From assembly GCA_003255065.1 (NCBI GenBank), contig QAOA01001300.1, positions 387,308 to 451,307 on the forward strand: DNA of 64,000 bases. Direction: 5' to 3'. Source of the stretch: Cercis canadensis. Lineage: Eukaryota; Streptophyta; Magnoliopsida; Fabales; Fabaceae. The notes beneath the pieces are model-generated. The model searched no databases, was not told the DNA's origin, and saw only the letters and a program-made list of their open reading frames with translations. Both the position numbers and the translations under genes were made by a program. Positions 21,253 to 32,821 of the stretch are shown here, one piece after another. Positions within the stretch are counted from its first letter, which is position 1; each line of letters opens with the position of its first letter.

Positions 21253-23697
21253 ATGGTCGTTTTCTCTGTGAAACCCTTGTTCAGTATTCTAGTTGTCTCA
21301 CTCTCTCTTCTTCTCCTTCTGGCATTGCTATCTCCTCCTTCACTCTTCTCTGGAAATTCGATTCCCTCGGATTCGCCAATGTATGTGGACTATTTCATTT
21401 TTTTTTTTATTATACCTATTTAGGTAAAATTTGCTTTGTGGGAAAGTAATTTATTCGGATGGGGGCACAATAAACTTTTTTCTTTATTTAGTATATTTGG
21501 TTTCTTATAGAATATGAGAACAGAATAGGAATTGTGAACTGGGTATCTTACATATGAGCGTTTAATATCTTGGGCATTAGTCTTTTTCTAGTTCTTGATC
21601 TATTGATTGGTGTATGCAGTGGAAAGGTGGACATATGGAGTGTTCGGAGACTCGTGGAGTGGAAGCCTTGCAGCTGGTGGCTACAAGGACATCTAACAGG
21701 TACTTCTTGCTGAAAATTAATGTTCTTCTTTTTTTTTTGGGTGTTTAAAATTTCAAATAAATTATTAAGGTTACTATATCCATTCAGTGAAAATATGAGC
21801 CCCAGCTTGATTTGTTTTATAAATTAAGGAATCTGATACTGTTTTCAGAAAATAGTCACAGCTATCCTCAAAAAGAAAAATAGTTAAGATGGCTGTTTTG
21901 TTAGTGTACACTTGTTCTTAGTAATAATATTTTTGAGGGTTACTTGGAAATTTTTTTAATTGTATGTCTGGTATTCATAAAATAATTGGAATTTATGGCA
22001 TAGATTTGGGTTTTGTTAGTCCTTGGAAGTGCTCTGTAACTTGAGAATTTTAGATATGCTATTACAACTGCAATGGATAGGATCAAGTTGGGTTAGGGTT
22101 GCTGATTGGCTTTTTATTTTCTGAATCAATCTCAAATGGCTTTCATTGCAGACAATTGCTTTCGTTTTTTCTTAAAATGGTGCAGCTCTGCCGTCAGAAA
22201 CCAATGGATATATCAGAGTGGATTGCTATGGTGGCCTCAATCAGATGCGAAGAGATGTGAGCGCTTAGCGAAAATTCTGCAATTGCAATTTCCAGATCCT
22301 TGTAGAAAACACTTGATCTTCTTTTGCTCCTTTATTAAATTTGGATTACAATCTATGTTGAATGCAGTTTTGTGATGGTGTGGGCATTGCCCGTCTGTTA
22401 AATGCAACTCTTGTCCTGCCAAAGTTTGAAGTGGCTTCATATTGGAATGAAACTAGGTATTTCTTCTTTCTAGTTATATAAACTAAAAGCAATTGCTCTC
22501 CATAAACTTGCACTAAGTTGTAAATGAGATATATTGCATGTTTAGTAAATTATATTGTCCCCTTATCTGATTAATGTTGTTATAGGTGACTCTGTTACAG
22601 CAATCTGAATCTGAATTCTTTGTTCCATTTCAGTGGTTTTGCAGATGTTTACGATGTAGACTATTTTGTTCAACAGATGAATGGCTTTGTCAAAGTTGTC
22701 AAACAGTTACCACCAGAGATTGCATCAAAAGAACCTGTTCGAGTGGATTGTAGCAAACGGAAAGGCCAATTTGATTATGTTGAAAGTGTTCTTCCATCTC
22801 TTTTGGAACATAAATATATTTCAATCACACCAGCAATGTCCCAAAGGAGGGACAGGTATTAATCCTAAGTATCTCACACCTTTTCTTTCAAAGGCGTAGA
22901 CTTGGGTAGTTCTTTGAACTCATTTCCATTAATTTTGCAGATACCCACTGTATGCAAAAGCTGCTCTTTGTCAAGCTTGTTACAATGCATTACGTCTCAC
23001 CAAATCCTTAGAAATGAAAGCCTCTAAGCTTCTAGAGGCCATACCTAAACCCTTTGTTTCACTTCATCTCCGTTTTGAACCAGACATGGTTGCTTACAGC
23101 CAGTGTGAGTACCCAGGCCTTTCCCCTGGCTCCATCAAAGCCATAGAAGCAGCACAAGCAAAGATATCAGAAGACACTGGATATATCAGAAAACCATGGA
23201 CTGGAGACTTAGCCCGCACTTGGAGAAAACGGGGCAAATGTCCCCTTACTCCTAATGAGACAGCTTTAATACTTCAATCTCTTTCCATCCCAACAAGCAC
23301 AAATATATATCTGGCAGCTGGAGATGGTCTAATGGAAATCAAGGGGTTGACAGCTATTTACACTAATGTATTTACGAAGTCAAGCCTTCTCAATGGTGAA
23401 GACTTCACAAGCATGCATGGCAATACCAAAGCTGCTTTGGATTATTATGTATCTATTAATAGTGATTCATATATGGCTACATATTTTGGGAACATGGATA
23501 AGATGGTTTCAGCAATGAGAGCTTTTAAAGGGTTATACAAAACTCTATTCTTGAGCAGAAGAGCTTTTGCAGAGTTAACCTCTCAGGGTCTTAGTGACAA
23601 GGAGTTAATGGAGGCCCTATGGAAGGCTCATAAAGATGATTTTGTCATGGGAAGAGGATCTGCTCTGCCTGACTGCTTTTGTGAATTCAAGTTGTGA
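21253..23697 (+). CDS. O-fucosyltransferase family protein (PF10250)
   Basis: Six exons: 21253-21380, 21620-21699, 22186-22256, 22368-22456, 22634-22855, 22941-23697. All are GT-AG with consistent phases, giving 448 residues. Residues 7-30 form a leucine-rich signal anchor, so a type II Golgi membrane protein is expected. The lumenal domain shows IRVDCYGGLNQMRRDFC and GIARLLNATLVLPKF, the donor-binding start of the plant O-FucT-like fold. It also has VSLHLRFEPDMVAYSQC, the HLRFE motif, and then the C-terminal GNMDKMVSAMRAFKGL. Members of this large plant family are Golgi glycosyltransferases, several acting in cell-wall polysaccharide or glycoprotein synthesis; the substrate of this one cannot be told. 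The start is the first ATG before the membrane anchor. The gene is tail to tail with the PPR gene at 24.7 kb. Confidence 0.88.
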
Positions 23698-24468
23698 TTT
23701 TGGATCAACTTTCTCATATTTTTTTAAAAAAATTGTCATATTATTGACTTTGCTGTATGTGCAATGGGAGTGTTCCACTTTTTGAGAAGGTTCACCTCAA
23801 CTTTTTCTTTCGAGTTCTGCATTACTTTTTCTTTTTTCTGGTAAAACGAATTAGATTAAAACATAAGTTGAGCACGGCCCCAAAAAATACTTAAGTTGAC
23901 ATGGGACTTCGGAGTACATTATAAGTTATAACGTCACAACAGAGTACATTGTAGTCAATCAACATAGCAGACAAAAGATCTGCCAGATTCAACTTCACAG
24001 TCCAAAATCTATAATAAGTCTAATGCTACGCTCAAAGGTTACACCCATCGTGTTGGATGAAGCCAGATAATCCAAAGAAAGAGGTGGGTGCTGACTGCTG
24101 ATCTAGTACTAATTCTTCCGAAATATCAGTCCAGCTCAATCTCAATCTCTAAGAACAAAGGAACAAATTTTGGGAACATGAAAAATTGATTCCTCATGTT
24201 GTGAACACTGGCGGCAAACATTTGAGATAGGGAAGCCTCGCGTTGAGAGAAAAACTCTACTGGGAAGACCCTCATTAAACAGAAGCCAAATTTTTTTTTG
24301 TCCCATCATATCAAGTGCAACTTCTTCCGCTCCTCTCTTCTACCCACTGATGTGTGGTGTTTCTTATGTATTTCTTTCTTGTTACACAACTTATTAATGT
24401 TGGTATTTGTAGTTTATGGACATGGGGGGTCCCACAATTGGAATAACTCATTCACATATAGTGTTGGC

Positions 24469-24501
<33 letters not shown>

Positions 24502-24731
24502 TTCACTCTATTCCATCTTTAATAAAACAAGGGGGAAAATTATGCTTTTTCCTTTTTTGAGCATGTACAAATTCGGAGATGAGAGATTGGAGTAGGGGAA
24601 AGGCGGCTAAGAGGAGAAAACTACCCCCACCTAGGCATACTGTATTGAACAGGGCATCCACGTTCAAAAAATAATGCTGCTATCCATAACTGATGTAGGG
24701 TTTTCTAATATACATGGATTTCCCTTGCTTC
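23698..24731. other. Intergenic region between convergent genes, with (TA)n microsatellite
   Basis: This holds the 3' flanks of the O-fucosyltransferase gene and of the PPR gene. A (TA)n tract lies at about 24467-24494. Nothing else is recognised. Confidence 0.5.
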
Positions 24732-27206
24732 CTATCTTAGTGTAACCTTGAGATCCTTTACTTGTTGGTCACAAAACTTGGGGTCCTCAACCAAGGTCTG
24801 AAAAATAGCTGAAGCCTCAGAGAGCCTTCCCTGATGTAGGTATTTGTCTAATGTATGAGAATACTCAACAGCAGTTTGGAGTTCAATCTTTTCCAGATCA
24901 CAGGATATAACATTCCTCCACTCTTTTGATCTACCTTTTAAGCATAAACCATGTAGCAGAGCAGTGAAACAGACAGAATCCATAAGTAACCCCTTGCTCA
25001 GCATCTTATTTTGCAAGAGTAGAGCAGTCTCAACCATTCCATGTTTACAAAGACAAATAACAATGGAGTTATAAGCAGCAGCAATTTGGTTCCACCCACC
25101 TGAAATCATCCTCGCAAAGAAGTCCAAAATCAAAGACTTCTCAGTCTTCTTAGGCTCATTTGCTTCATTAAAAACTGAACTAATATTATTTGTCAAACCA
25201 TTTATGAGATAATGGAATGTAACATCAACAGGAACACACTTGTTCATCAGCATTTGCTCAAAAAAGGATGCTGCTTTTGCAGGTTTACCATCCTTACAGA
25301 AACCCCCAATAAGAGTAGTGTATGTGACGGCATTAGGCTTTAAATTGAAAGATTGCATCCCTCTGAAAACTTTTTCAGCTCTGCTCATATCTGGCTTGCG
25401 GCAGAATCCATTGATAAGGGAGGTGTATGTGACCACATTTGGCTTGCACTTCTGTTTCAACATCTGTCCAAACATCTTGAGTGCACTAACCAAGTCATGC
25501 TGCTTCACATATCCATCAATAACCGTGGAATATGTGTATTCATCTGGAGCATGACGTGCCTTTCTCATCCTATTGATGCATGTAAGAGCATCTGTCATCT
25601 TCCCAAATTTACAGAAACCCTTAATCATGGCATTGTACCCAACAATGCCAGGGTCGATACCCCTTCCAATTGTCAGTTCAAAAAGATTTTTTGCCTCATC
25701 AAGTTCACCATTTCTGATAAACCCATCTACCAAGGTGGCGTAAACATATGCATCAGGTTGAACATTTTGCTCAAGCATCTCCGAAAGTAGCAGTTTGGCA
25801 GCAGGGAACCTCCCTTTCTTGCAAAGACCACTCATCAGAACATTGTAAATTTGGGTGTCAGGAAATACTCCCTTTTTCATCATCTTCTCTCGGACCATCA
25901 TTGCAACATCAATTTCCCCTGCAACAACCACTCCATGGACAAGAGCTCCGTAAGAAACCAAATCAGGTTCATCTCCTGTTTCAGCCATCTTAATAAGCAT
26001 ATTTGATGCCTTTACATAATCCCCTTGCCTGTAATAAGCATGCATAAGGGGAGTATAACTAAACTTATTTGGCACCAAACTTCTCATTTTAGCCTGCGCT
26101 AGAAGTTCACCTGCTTCCTTAATCTTACCATCCTTACATGAATAGTTAATCAATATATTGTAAGTTGCAATGTCTGGCTTACAACCAGTCTCGATCATCC
26201 TTCTTAATCTCTCAACTGCTTTCACTACCAAACCATGCTTGTATTCAGCATCAATAATACTATTGTACACTTGAACATTCATATTCAATCCCCTTTCAGT
26301 CATTTCTTTCAAAAGTCGATCAACTGCTTCGAATTCCCCTGCCCTGCAGAATCCATTAATCATGGCCCCATAAGTTTCTAATGTTGGCAAACATCCCTTC
26401 AATTTCAATTCCTCGAAAACTCTATAGGCACCTTTGGTATCACCTTTCTTGCAATAGCCATTAATAATCGTATTGTAAAATACAATATTTGGTACACAAC
26501 CCTTTCCCCATCTATCTTCAATCAACTTCCTACCTTCCTCAACCTTCCCCTCGTTGCAGAGACCCTTAAGCACAATAGAGGTACTATAGTTATCCACAAT
26601 GGTACCTGCACCATCATCTGTTTTAGCCATTTCACCATACAATTGGCGTGCAATCCCAACTCTACTGTGTTTCACTAGAACATTTAACAATGAATTACTA
26701 GCGACAACACTAGGAAGACAATTATGCATTTCACGCATAATATAATATACGTGGAGTGCCCCATCAACCAACCCGGAGTCTCCATAGGCCCGAATTATAG
26801 AACTCAATGCTTCATGGGTGGGTTTTATGTTTTCCACTTTCATGTTCTCCAAAACCAATTCAATCTCGGAAAACACTCTGAACCTCGCTAGAACTTTCAG
26901 AAGCGAAGAATGTGCAACCCCATCTAGAGGACAAGAATACGGTCTCTTGCTGGCCCAATCAAAAAACTTCAAACCCTGTTCAGCATTATGAAGTCGGTCT
27001 AAAACGAAATGGGCAACATCGGAAACATGTACTTCGGACTCCCCAAAGTGGGTTTCCAGAGACTCTTCCCATTGCTCGTGGGTTTTAAGGATTTGGATGG
27101 TGCCGAGAACAAGCTTCTTGATGCGAGGAGTGAAGGGGGTAGGCGAAAACGAGGTCTTTTTCGGGTTGTGACGGGGTTTGATTCGAGAAAGAATGGCCTT
27201 CGACAT
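24732..27206 (-). CDS. P-class pentatricopeptide repeat protein, 824 aa, intronless
   Basis: One uninterrupted frame starts at ATG 27206-27204. After a basic N-terminus (MSKAILSRIKPRHNPKK), suitable for an organelle transit peptide, most of the protein consists of about 18 tandem 35-residue PPR motifs. Examples are VFYNTIINGYCKKGDTKGAY, KPDIATYNILINYSCKDGKI and KPNVVTYTSLINGFCRKPDM. There is no C-terminal E, DYW or SMR extension, so it is P class. Such proteins bind single-stranded organellar RNA, one repeat per nucleotide, and act in RNA stabilisation, splicing or translation. The N-terminal words and length resemble Arabidopsis At1g52620; I regard that as a likely orthologue from memory. 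Mitochondrial or plastid location cannot be decided by eye. Long open frames on the opposite strand (25240-25993) are antisense shadows. Confidence 0.92.
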   Translation of the reverse strand: MSKAILSRIKPRHNPKKTSFSPTPFTPRIKKLVLGTIQILKTHEQWEESLETHFGESEVHVSDVAHFVLDRLHNAEQGLKFFDWASKRPYSCPLDGVAHSSLLKVLARFRVFSEIELVLENMKVENIKPTHEALSSIIRAYGDSGLVDGALHVYYIMREMHNCLPSVVASNSLLNVLVKHSRVGIARQLYGEMAKTDDGAGTIVDNYSTSIVLKGLCNEGKVEEGRKLIEDRWGKGCVPNIVFYNTIINGYCKKGDTKGAYRVFEELKLKGCLPTLETYGAMINGFCRAGEFEAVDRLLKEMTERGLNMNVQVYNSIIDAEYKHGLVVKAVERLRRMIETGCKPDIATYNILINYSCKDGKIKEAGELLAQAKMRSLVPNKFSYTPLMHAYYRQGDYVKASNMLIKMAETGDEPDLVSYGALVHGVVVAGEIDVAMMVREKMMKKGVFPDTQIYNVLMSGLCKKGRFPAAKLLLSEMLEQNVQPDAYVYATLVDGFIRNGELDEAKNLFELTIGRGIDPGIVGYNAMIKGFCKFGKMTDALTCINRMRKARHAPDEYTYSTVIDGYVKQHDLVSALKMFGQMLKQKCKPNVVTYTSLINGFCRKPDMSRAEKVFRGMQSFNLKPNAVTYTTLIGGFCKDGKPAKAASFFEQMLMNKCVPVDVTFHYLINGLTNNISSVFNEANEPKKTEKSLILDFFARMISGGWNQIAAAYNSIVICLCKHGMVETALLLQNKMLSKGLLMDSVCFTALLHGLCLKGRSKEWRNVISCDLEKIELQTAVEYSHTLDKYLHQGRLSEASAIFQTLVEDPKFCDQQVKDLKVTLR

Positions 27207-30200
27207 TGGGAGAGACCAAGGAACAAGAAATAGTTTGAAACTTCCAATGTGCTATTCATTTGTTAGCTCAAATGGCTATTGGGTATTCTTACATTTGAGA
27301 AAAACAAGTGCTTTTTTTCTTTGTTTCAGCTCAAAACTGCGCACAATTATCTCCGGTGAAGAATAACGGACATCAAATCAACGTCACTGGAAAGTTCATC
27401 GCCGGCATAGAATCAAGGCGCCGACTTTATGGATAAACTTGGCCACGCAAGAGCAGAGACGAGTATTTCTCAGTTGTATAGAGCTTGTGCTTTATAGTTT
27501 ATATACTTCACAGACGGCAGTTCTTTTCCTGTGAAAGAAAAATTAATTGAAAAAATTCTAATTAAATAGCAGCTAACTAGAATACTTTATTAGGGTGGTT
27601 ACTTTGTTAGAAAATGTGGTTACTCAGTTATAACAACCTTTTCCTGGCCCAATTAAAATGTGGATTACTTTGTTAAGAAGTATGATTAATAATAAACTTG
27701 ATTTGAAAATAATCTTTTTGATTGTCATTTAATTGCACTTATCAGTTATCCCAAAAAGCCAACTCCACAAATACCGTGATTACTATTCCTTTGACAAAAA
27801 TAAGTGCTAACATGGTAAAGTGGTAAACACATAAATATCACATAATTTCCCACATTTGTATTTTCTTACCATTTCATCTTGACTAAATTCTTGTTTGAAC
27901 TCACTTAATTTTTTTAGATGCTCATGAATTTATTTATAAAAAAGTATAAGATTCATGTAATATTTAATAACATAAGGGCTACATAATTTGTAGTAATAGA
28001 GCATTTTATATTTTTAATGGGGAAATTTTATTAAATAATATAATAAATTATTTCATGTTGTAGGGCAAATGCCTCCACATCCTTATTATACATAAATCCG
28101 CGGCCGGCAAAAGTGTATGGGATGCCACATACAAGGCAAGTGAACTGTAATAACAACTAAATGGAAGAGATGCGACATGACTCCAAAGCAGCCTAGGAAC
28201 ACAAGATCCATGACCTATTGCTGAAACCCATCTCTGTCAAACAGTCCAATGGTAATCCTCCACAACCACCTCATCAAGCCAGTGGAAATACTCTGCAGTG
28301 CAGATAAAAGCGCTCGTGCCTCAAGTCCTCTAGACCTCATCAGGGTCTAAATTCTGACACAAGCAACACCAGTCTCTCAATCAAAAGACCCCTTTAGTCT
28401 GATTTGTTCATTCTCAGCATCGTCCGCTACACACACAACAAAGAGCTGCCATACAAATTCATAATACAGTCACTAAATAATCCATACGTCTACGTATCAT
28501 AGGTTACAGAGTCAGACATTGTAAGATATGTTTACAAGGATCAGAGCCAAAAAGAACTTGTATTTAAGTCCCATAATTGGAAAATCTAGTTGCATACTAA
28601 GGGTCATACTTTACATCTCCTAGCAATAATGAATAATCAATTATTCAGCAATGAAACAAACATATCCTCTTCCATATAAAATATTCTTCCTATTCCTTTA
28701 CTTTTATTGACCCCTCCTCTTCTAGAGCAGACATGGCCTGATGGCCACATTTTTTGGTGACTTAGAAAGATAAAAGAACTATTAGAACAAGACTTCAAAC
28801 GTAGCACCTAAATTTATTTTCATAGAAATAATGTCTTTAATGTTATTTTAGTTGCACCAAAATGCAGAGCTTATTGCTCATGGAGTTCCATCTCATCGCC
28901 ACTATATGAAACCTAGACTGCATATCAAAATGTTTCCAAAAACTCCTGGGCTTGTTTTGAACTCCTTACCCCATTCATTTAAAGACAAATAGATATTTGG
29001 GTGAATTCCACTTTACATCCTTATACTACCAGGGCATAAAAATTACCCCTCTAAACTTTAATTTTAGCAATAAATCCGCTAAGAAGTAAGGGAATATTGC
29101 ATAGCCTAATAATAAAAGGGGAATTAAGTCTAAAAGAAATTGCAAGAGGACAGGCATGTGAATTTATGGGATCAAACACGAAGACGATATATTTAGTGAG
29201 AGCATCAGAGATATTATGCAACTTAATTATGGTAAAAAGAACTATTTTCCAAGTTCTCTGTAGAGTTCCCTACCAATTGTGGGGTCATTGGTGCAAGAGT
29301 TCACAAATCACATCTATGTTATATTGCCAATCTGCCCAATTTTAAGTGGTAGTAATGGTAGCAATATTTTGAGAAAGGGAAAGGGGCGAAGCTAAAACTC
29401 TACCTACAATTGCCATGATATTAGGAAAACTTAAATGATTGTCAAGACAGCAAGTGCGTTGATCCTAATAAACATAATTTGAAAAGAAATTAAAAACGAT
29501 ACCAAGGTCTACATCCGATTGTTGTTTTCTGAGAAGGAGGAACTTCTTCTTTTCAATGAACATAGTGTCCTCCACCACAATTCTGCAATCATTTAAAGTA
29601 TTATTTTAGTATCTGAGGGCATAAACAACTGTCACTGGTCCATGATATGAGTTATATCCTATAACACCGTGGTCAAAATTGACATCCATACAATGACAGA
29701 TTTATGCATACATCCATAGATAAAAGCAAAGTAGTATCCCAAAAAAAAAGTTATCTTGTAAAATATGCATAGGCCATTGATGCCAGAAATCCACTCAACA
29801 TGTTTTTCTGTCATTCCAAATGAGTACATTAGAAGCTGGTTTATTAGTATTGACAATAATGAAAAGGCCATGCCCAAATCACACCCTAAAGTATTTTCTT
29901 TGCAATAAAAGACATGGAAGGGAGAAAAATATAACAGTTTACAATCTTCACAGCCATGCAAGACTTGTATGCAATATAACTCCTCATAAACACGAGAGCA
30001 TGTATGAGAATGAAAGAGAGAAAATCTTTGTAAGAGGCAGAGAGCTCAAGAACTTACAAGAGTTTACATGGTGACTTTCCTCTGGAAATTGCATTTTATC
30101 CTGAATATTATTGGTACAGTACAACAAACTAAATGAGAAATTATTTGTGCTTGTTTAGAATTGTTGCCATCAAAATTCCAGGCACGTCAATTTTTCAATA

Positions 30201-30295
30201 TGTACAAATGAATGGGCTACAAAGAATATGAGCTCCTTTCGAGCTGCTGTCTCACAAAAGTCAACTGATTTCCTGTTTTCCTATTTCAATTTAAT
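27207..30295. other. Intergenic DNA between the two PPR genes
   Basis: About 3 kb with no supported gene. The stretch at 28980-29060 contains words typical of dispersed plant repeats (ATTACCCCTCTAAACTTTAA). Open frames at 29097-29345 and 29659-30074 have no domain signature. Confidence 0.5.
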
Positions 30296-31510
30296 TTAAC
30301 TCCTGGACAATCGGGATTGCATGGCATCCAAATGATTGGAAGAGAAAGGAAGTTTTCTCCTCCGAGCCAACATCATGATATACTTCGCTTTATCAATCTG
30401 CCCTGTCTTCCTAAGGCCTTCCAGCAGCATACAGATTGTATCTATATTTGGATACCAATTCTTCTGCATGCAGTCTTTACAGAAGATATATGCTAGACGA
30501 AAATCCCCACTCTTAGATAAATAGTGAATCATGGTCTGGTAAATTTGAACATTAGGTTTATACCCCTTCCCCACTAGTGCAGAATACACCCTTTTTGCCA
30601 TCTCCATATACCCAGCTTGATAAAACCCTTTCATCACCAAATTAAAGGTAACTTCATCAGGGGCAATTCCAACTCTCTGCATCTTCTCCATCAACGCATT
30701 AGCCTCCCATGCTCTTCCCTTATTAATCAAAAACTGAATCCGAACATTAAATGTTGCAAGGTTTGGTAGACAACCCTTCAACACCATACGGTTCCACAAG
30801 CCATTGCCAATTTCCAACCTGTTATTCTTGTAAAATGCTGACATAAGAGTAGTATATGTTATCACATCAGGTTTTATACCCCTTTTTTCTGTCTGTAACA
30901 TAATCAAATAAGCCTCTTGTATAAGTTCCATTTCACAAAGAGCCTTAATAACAATATTGACTGAAAAATTATCAATTTCAATGTCAAATTTCACCGGAAC
31001 TTCTGTAACAAATTCCCTAATTGCTTCTAATTTCCGGGTTTGAGTCAAAACTTTAAGTGCAGCATTGAAAGATTTGACAGTTCTACGACACCCATACAAA
31101 TGCATATCATAGAAAGTATCTACAGCATGTTTAGTCATACCAGCCTTGCCATACAACATTATAATCCTAATAATAAACCCTTCACGACGACCCTGTGGAA
31201 GAGTCTTCTGCTGCTCCAGTAACTCCTCAATGTAGTCGAAACGATTAGCACCACCTAGCCTAGAAACAGTGTCTTCAAAAGCAAAGCGGTTCTCAATGAC
31301 AAGACGGTTCTGGGCATTGGCCTTGAATAGCTGAAATAGTTTATCGGGGTCTCTCTCAGCCTTAAGCTTTTCGAGAGCGGGTGGTTCTAAGGGTTTTGGG
31401 TTTTGAATGGGTGTTGATGAGTTGGGTGGGGAAGATGTATCAGCGGCGGCAATAGCAGTGGCGGCGGCGGAGACGTGGCAGAGTCTGCGAATGGGCCGCC
31501 GAGAGAGCAT
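30296..31510 (-). CDS. P-class pentatricopeptide repeat protein, 404 aa, intronless
   Basis: A single exon from ATG 31510-31508 to the stop at 30296. The N-terminus (MLSRRPIRRLCHVSAAATAI) is arginine-rich without acidic residues, as in mitochondrial presequences. It is followed by LEKLKAERDPDKLFQLFKAN, a segment common to short P-class PPR proteins. About eight PPR motifs follow, for example KPDVITYTTLMSAFYKNNRL, APDEVTFNLVMKGFYQAGYM and KPNVQIYQTMIHYLSKSGDF. The protein resembles Arabidopsis At1g80150 in length and opening residues (from memory). Expected role: binding organellar transcripts. It lies 3 kb from the 824-residue PPR on the same strand, but the two differ in length and sequence and are not a recent tandem duplication. 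Confidence 0.9.
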   Translation of the reverse strand: MLSRRPIRRLCHVSAAATAIAAADTSSPPNSSTPIQNPKPLEPPALEKLKAERDPDKLFQLFKANAQNRLVIENRFAFEDTVSRLGGANRFDYIEELLEQQKTLPQGRREGFIIRIIMLYGKAGMTKHAVDTFYDMHLYGCRRTVKSFNAALKVLTQTRKLEAIREFVTEVPVKFDIEIDNFSVNIVIKALCEMELIQEAYLIMLQTEKRGIKPDVITYTTLMSAFYKNNRLEIGNGLWNRMVLKGCLPNLATFNVRIQFLINKGRAWEANALMEKMQRVGIAPDEVTFNLVMKGFYQAGYMEMAKRVYSALVGKGYKPNVQIYQTMIHYLSKSGDFRLAYIFCKDCMQKNWYPNIDTICMLLEGLRKTGQIDKAKYIMMLARRRKLPFSSNHLDAMQSRLSRS

Positions 31511-32821
31511 GATCAGGGAGTTCCTCAGATTGGAACATACCCAAAGAAGGAAGAAGACAACATCTTTATGGTGAAAGTGAAATGGGGGAGAAGTGGAAAA
31601 GCCATGGGAATGCGCAGATTTGAAGAGCGGGGGTGGGAAAGATGATAACTTTGGTGGTTGGCATTACTAGACGTGGAGTGTAGGGTTCCTTACCATGGAC
31701 GGCGCCACCTGAGGTTGATCTTGGGCACCATTCAATGGGGTTTCAAGAGTTTTCCGTTTCCTCACCTGTCACTTTTTTTTTTTTTTTTTTTTNTTTTTAT
31801 GGTAAATATAAACAAAAAAGAGATGTTGGTGAAAACCTAAAAATTGGGATCACCCTAATTTATCTAATAAACATAAATCTATTTAGTAAAATGTAAATTC
31901 ATCGAATATAAATTTCTGTTCTCTAAAATGTAAAACTGAGAAAAAAAAATTCAATATCATAATATAAAAAAAAAAGATATTTATAAACCATAACTTTTTA
32001 AAAAAATCCGTAAACCAATCATATTGTATATTTTTATATAAAAAAAAAATGACATTTGAATAGTGGAAACAATAGAAAAATACCTTACATTTTATAAAAC
32101 ATTAATTGAGTCGTTAAAAAAACAAATTCCTCATTCATCCTTCCCCTTTTCTTTATTTTGTTCTTGTGACTCTTGACAGACAGAAATTATATATACTGCA
32201 AATTACATGATTCTAGTTTCTTTAGAATCAATAATTGTATAATTTTGTTGAATCTTCCAAAAGTACGTTGCATTAGTAACCTTGAACTTTAGGGAGAATA
32301 ACCACAAGTCATACATTCCCATAAGTAGGTGACAAGAGACATAACGGGAAGGGCACGTCTATTTGAATTTGAAGAATCCAAGCCAAAAAATAAAGAAAAC
32401 CAAGGTTGGGAAGGGGAAAACATGATCCTCTTTTAATGAGCTATACCTTAGAAAACCAATGTTAAAGACAAGGTTGGGATTTGGGAAGAGGAAAACATCG
32501 TATTTATAAGACGTAAGTTGCCATGCTCCCCATATCTGCGCCTGAGCATATAAAGGAGGTTCCTTTGTAATGAGACAAGTTGCCTCGACTAACACCAGCA
32601 TCACAGATAGAAGAAAGGGGATTTTGAACTTGATAAAACATAAACAAACCATCTAAGTGTAGCATGAGGTCAAAACATATGAAAATCAACTGTCCTAGAT
32701 GATTTTTTTTTTAATTTCTCTACCATACAAAGGATGGTACAAGATTACACCTTCAAGAAAGTAATGGATCTGCTTATAGTGTTCTTGGAGGTTAGACCAC
32801 AACCTGATTTAGATTCATCCT
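31511..32821. other. AT-rich intergenic region with poly-T containing a single N
   Basis: A poly-T run at 31773-31797 contains an N at 31793, without the flanking duplication seen at other single Ns. The stretch holds the 5' flank of the 404-residue PPR gene and the 3' flank of SEC11. No other gene is supported. Confidence 0.5.

Noticed and set aside
25240-25993. Long plus-strand open frames opposite the 824-residue PPR gene
   Set aside because: They are antisense shadows of a repeat-rich coding exon, with no protein signature and no splice support.
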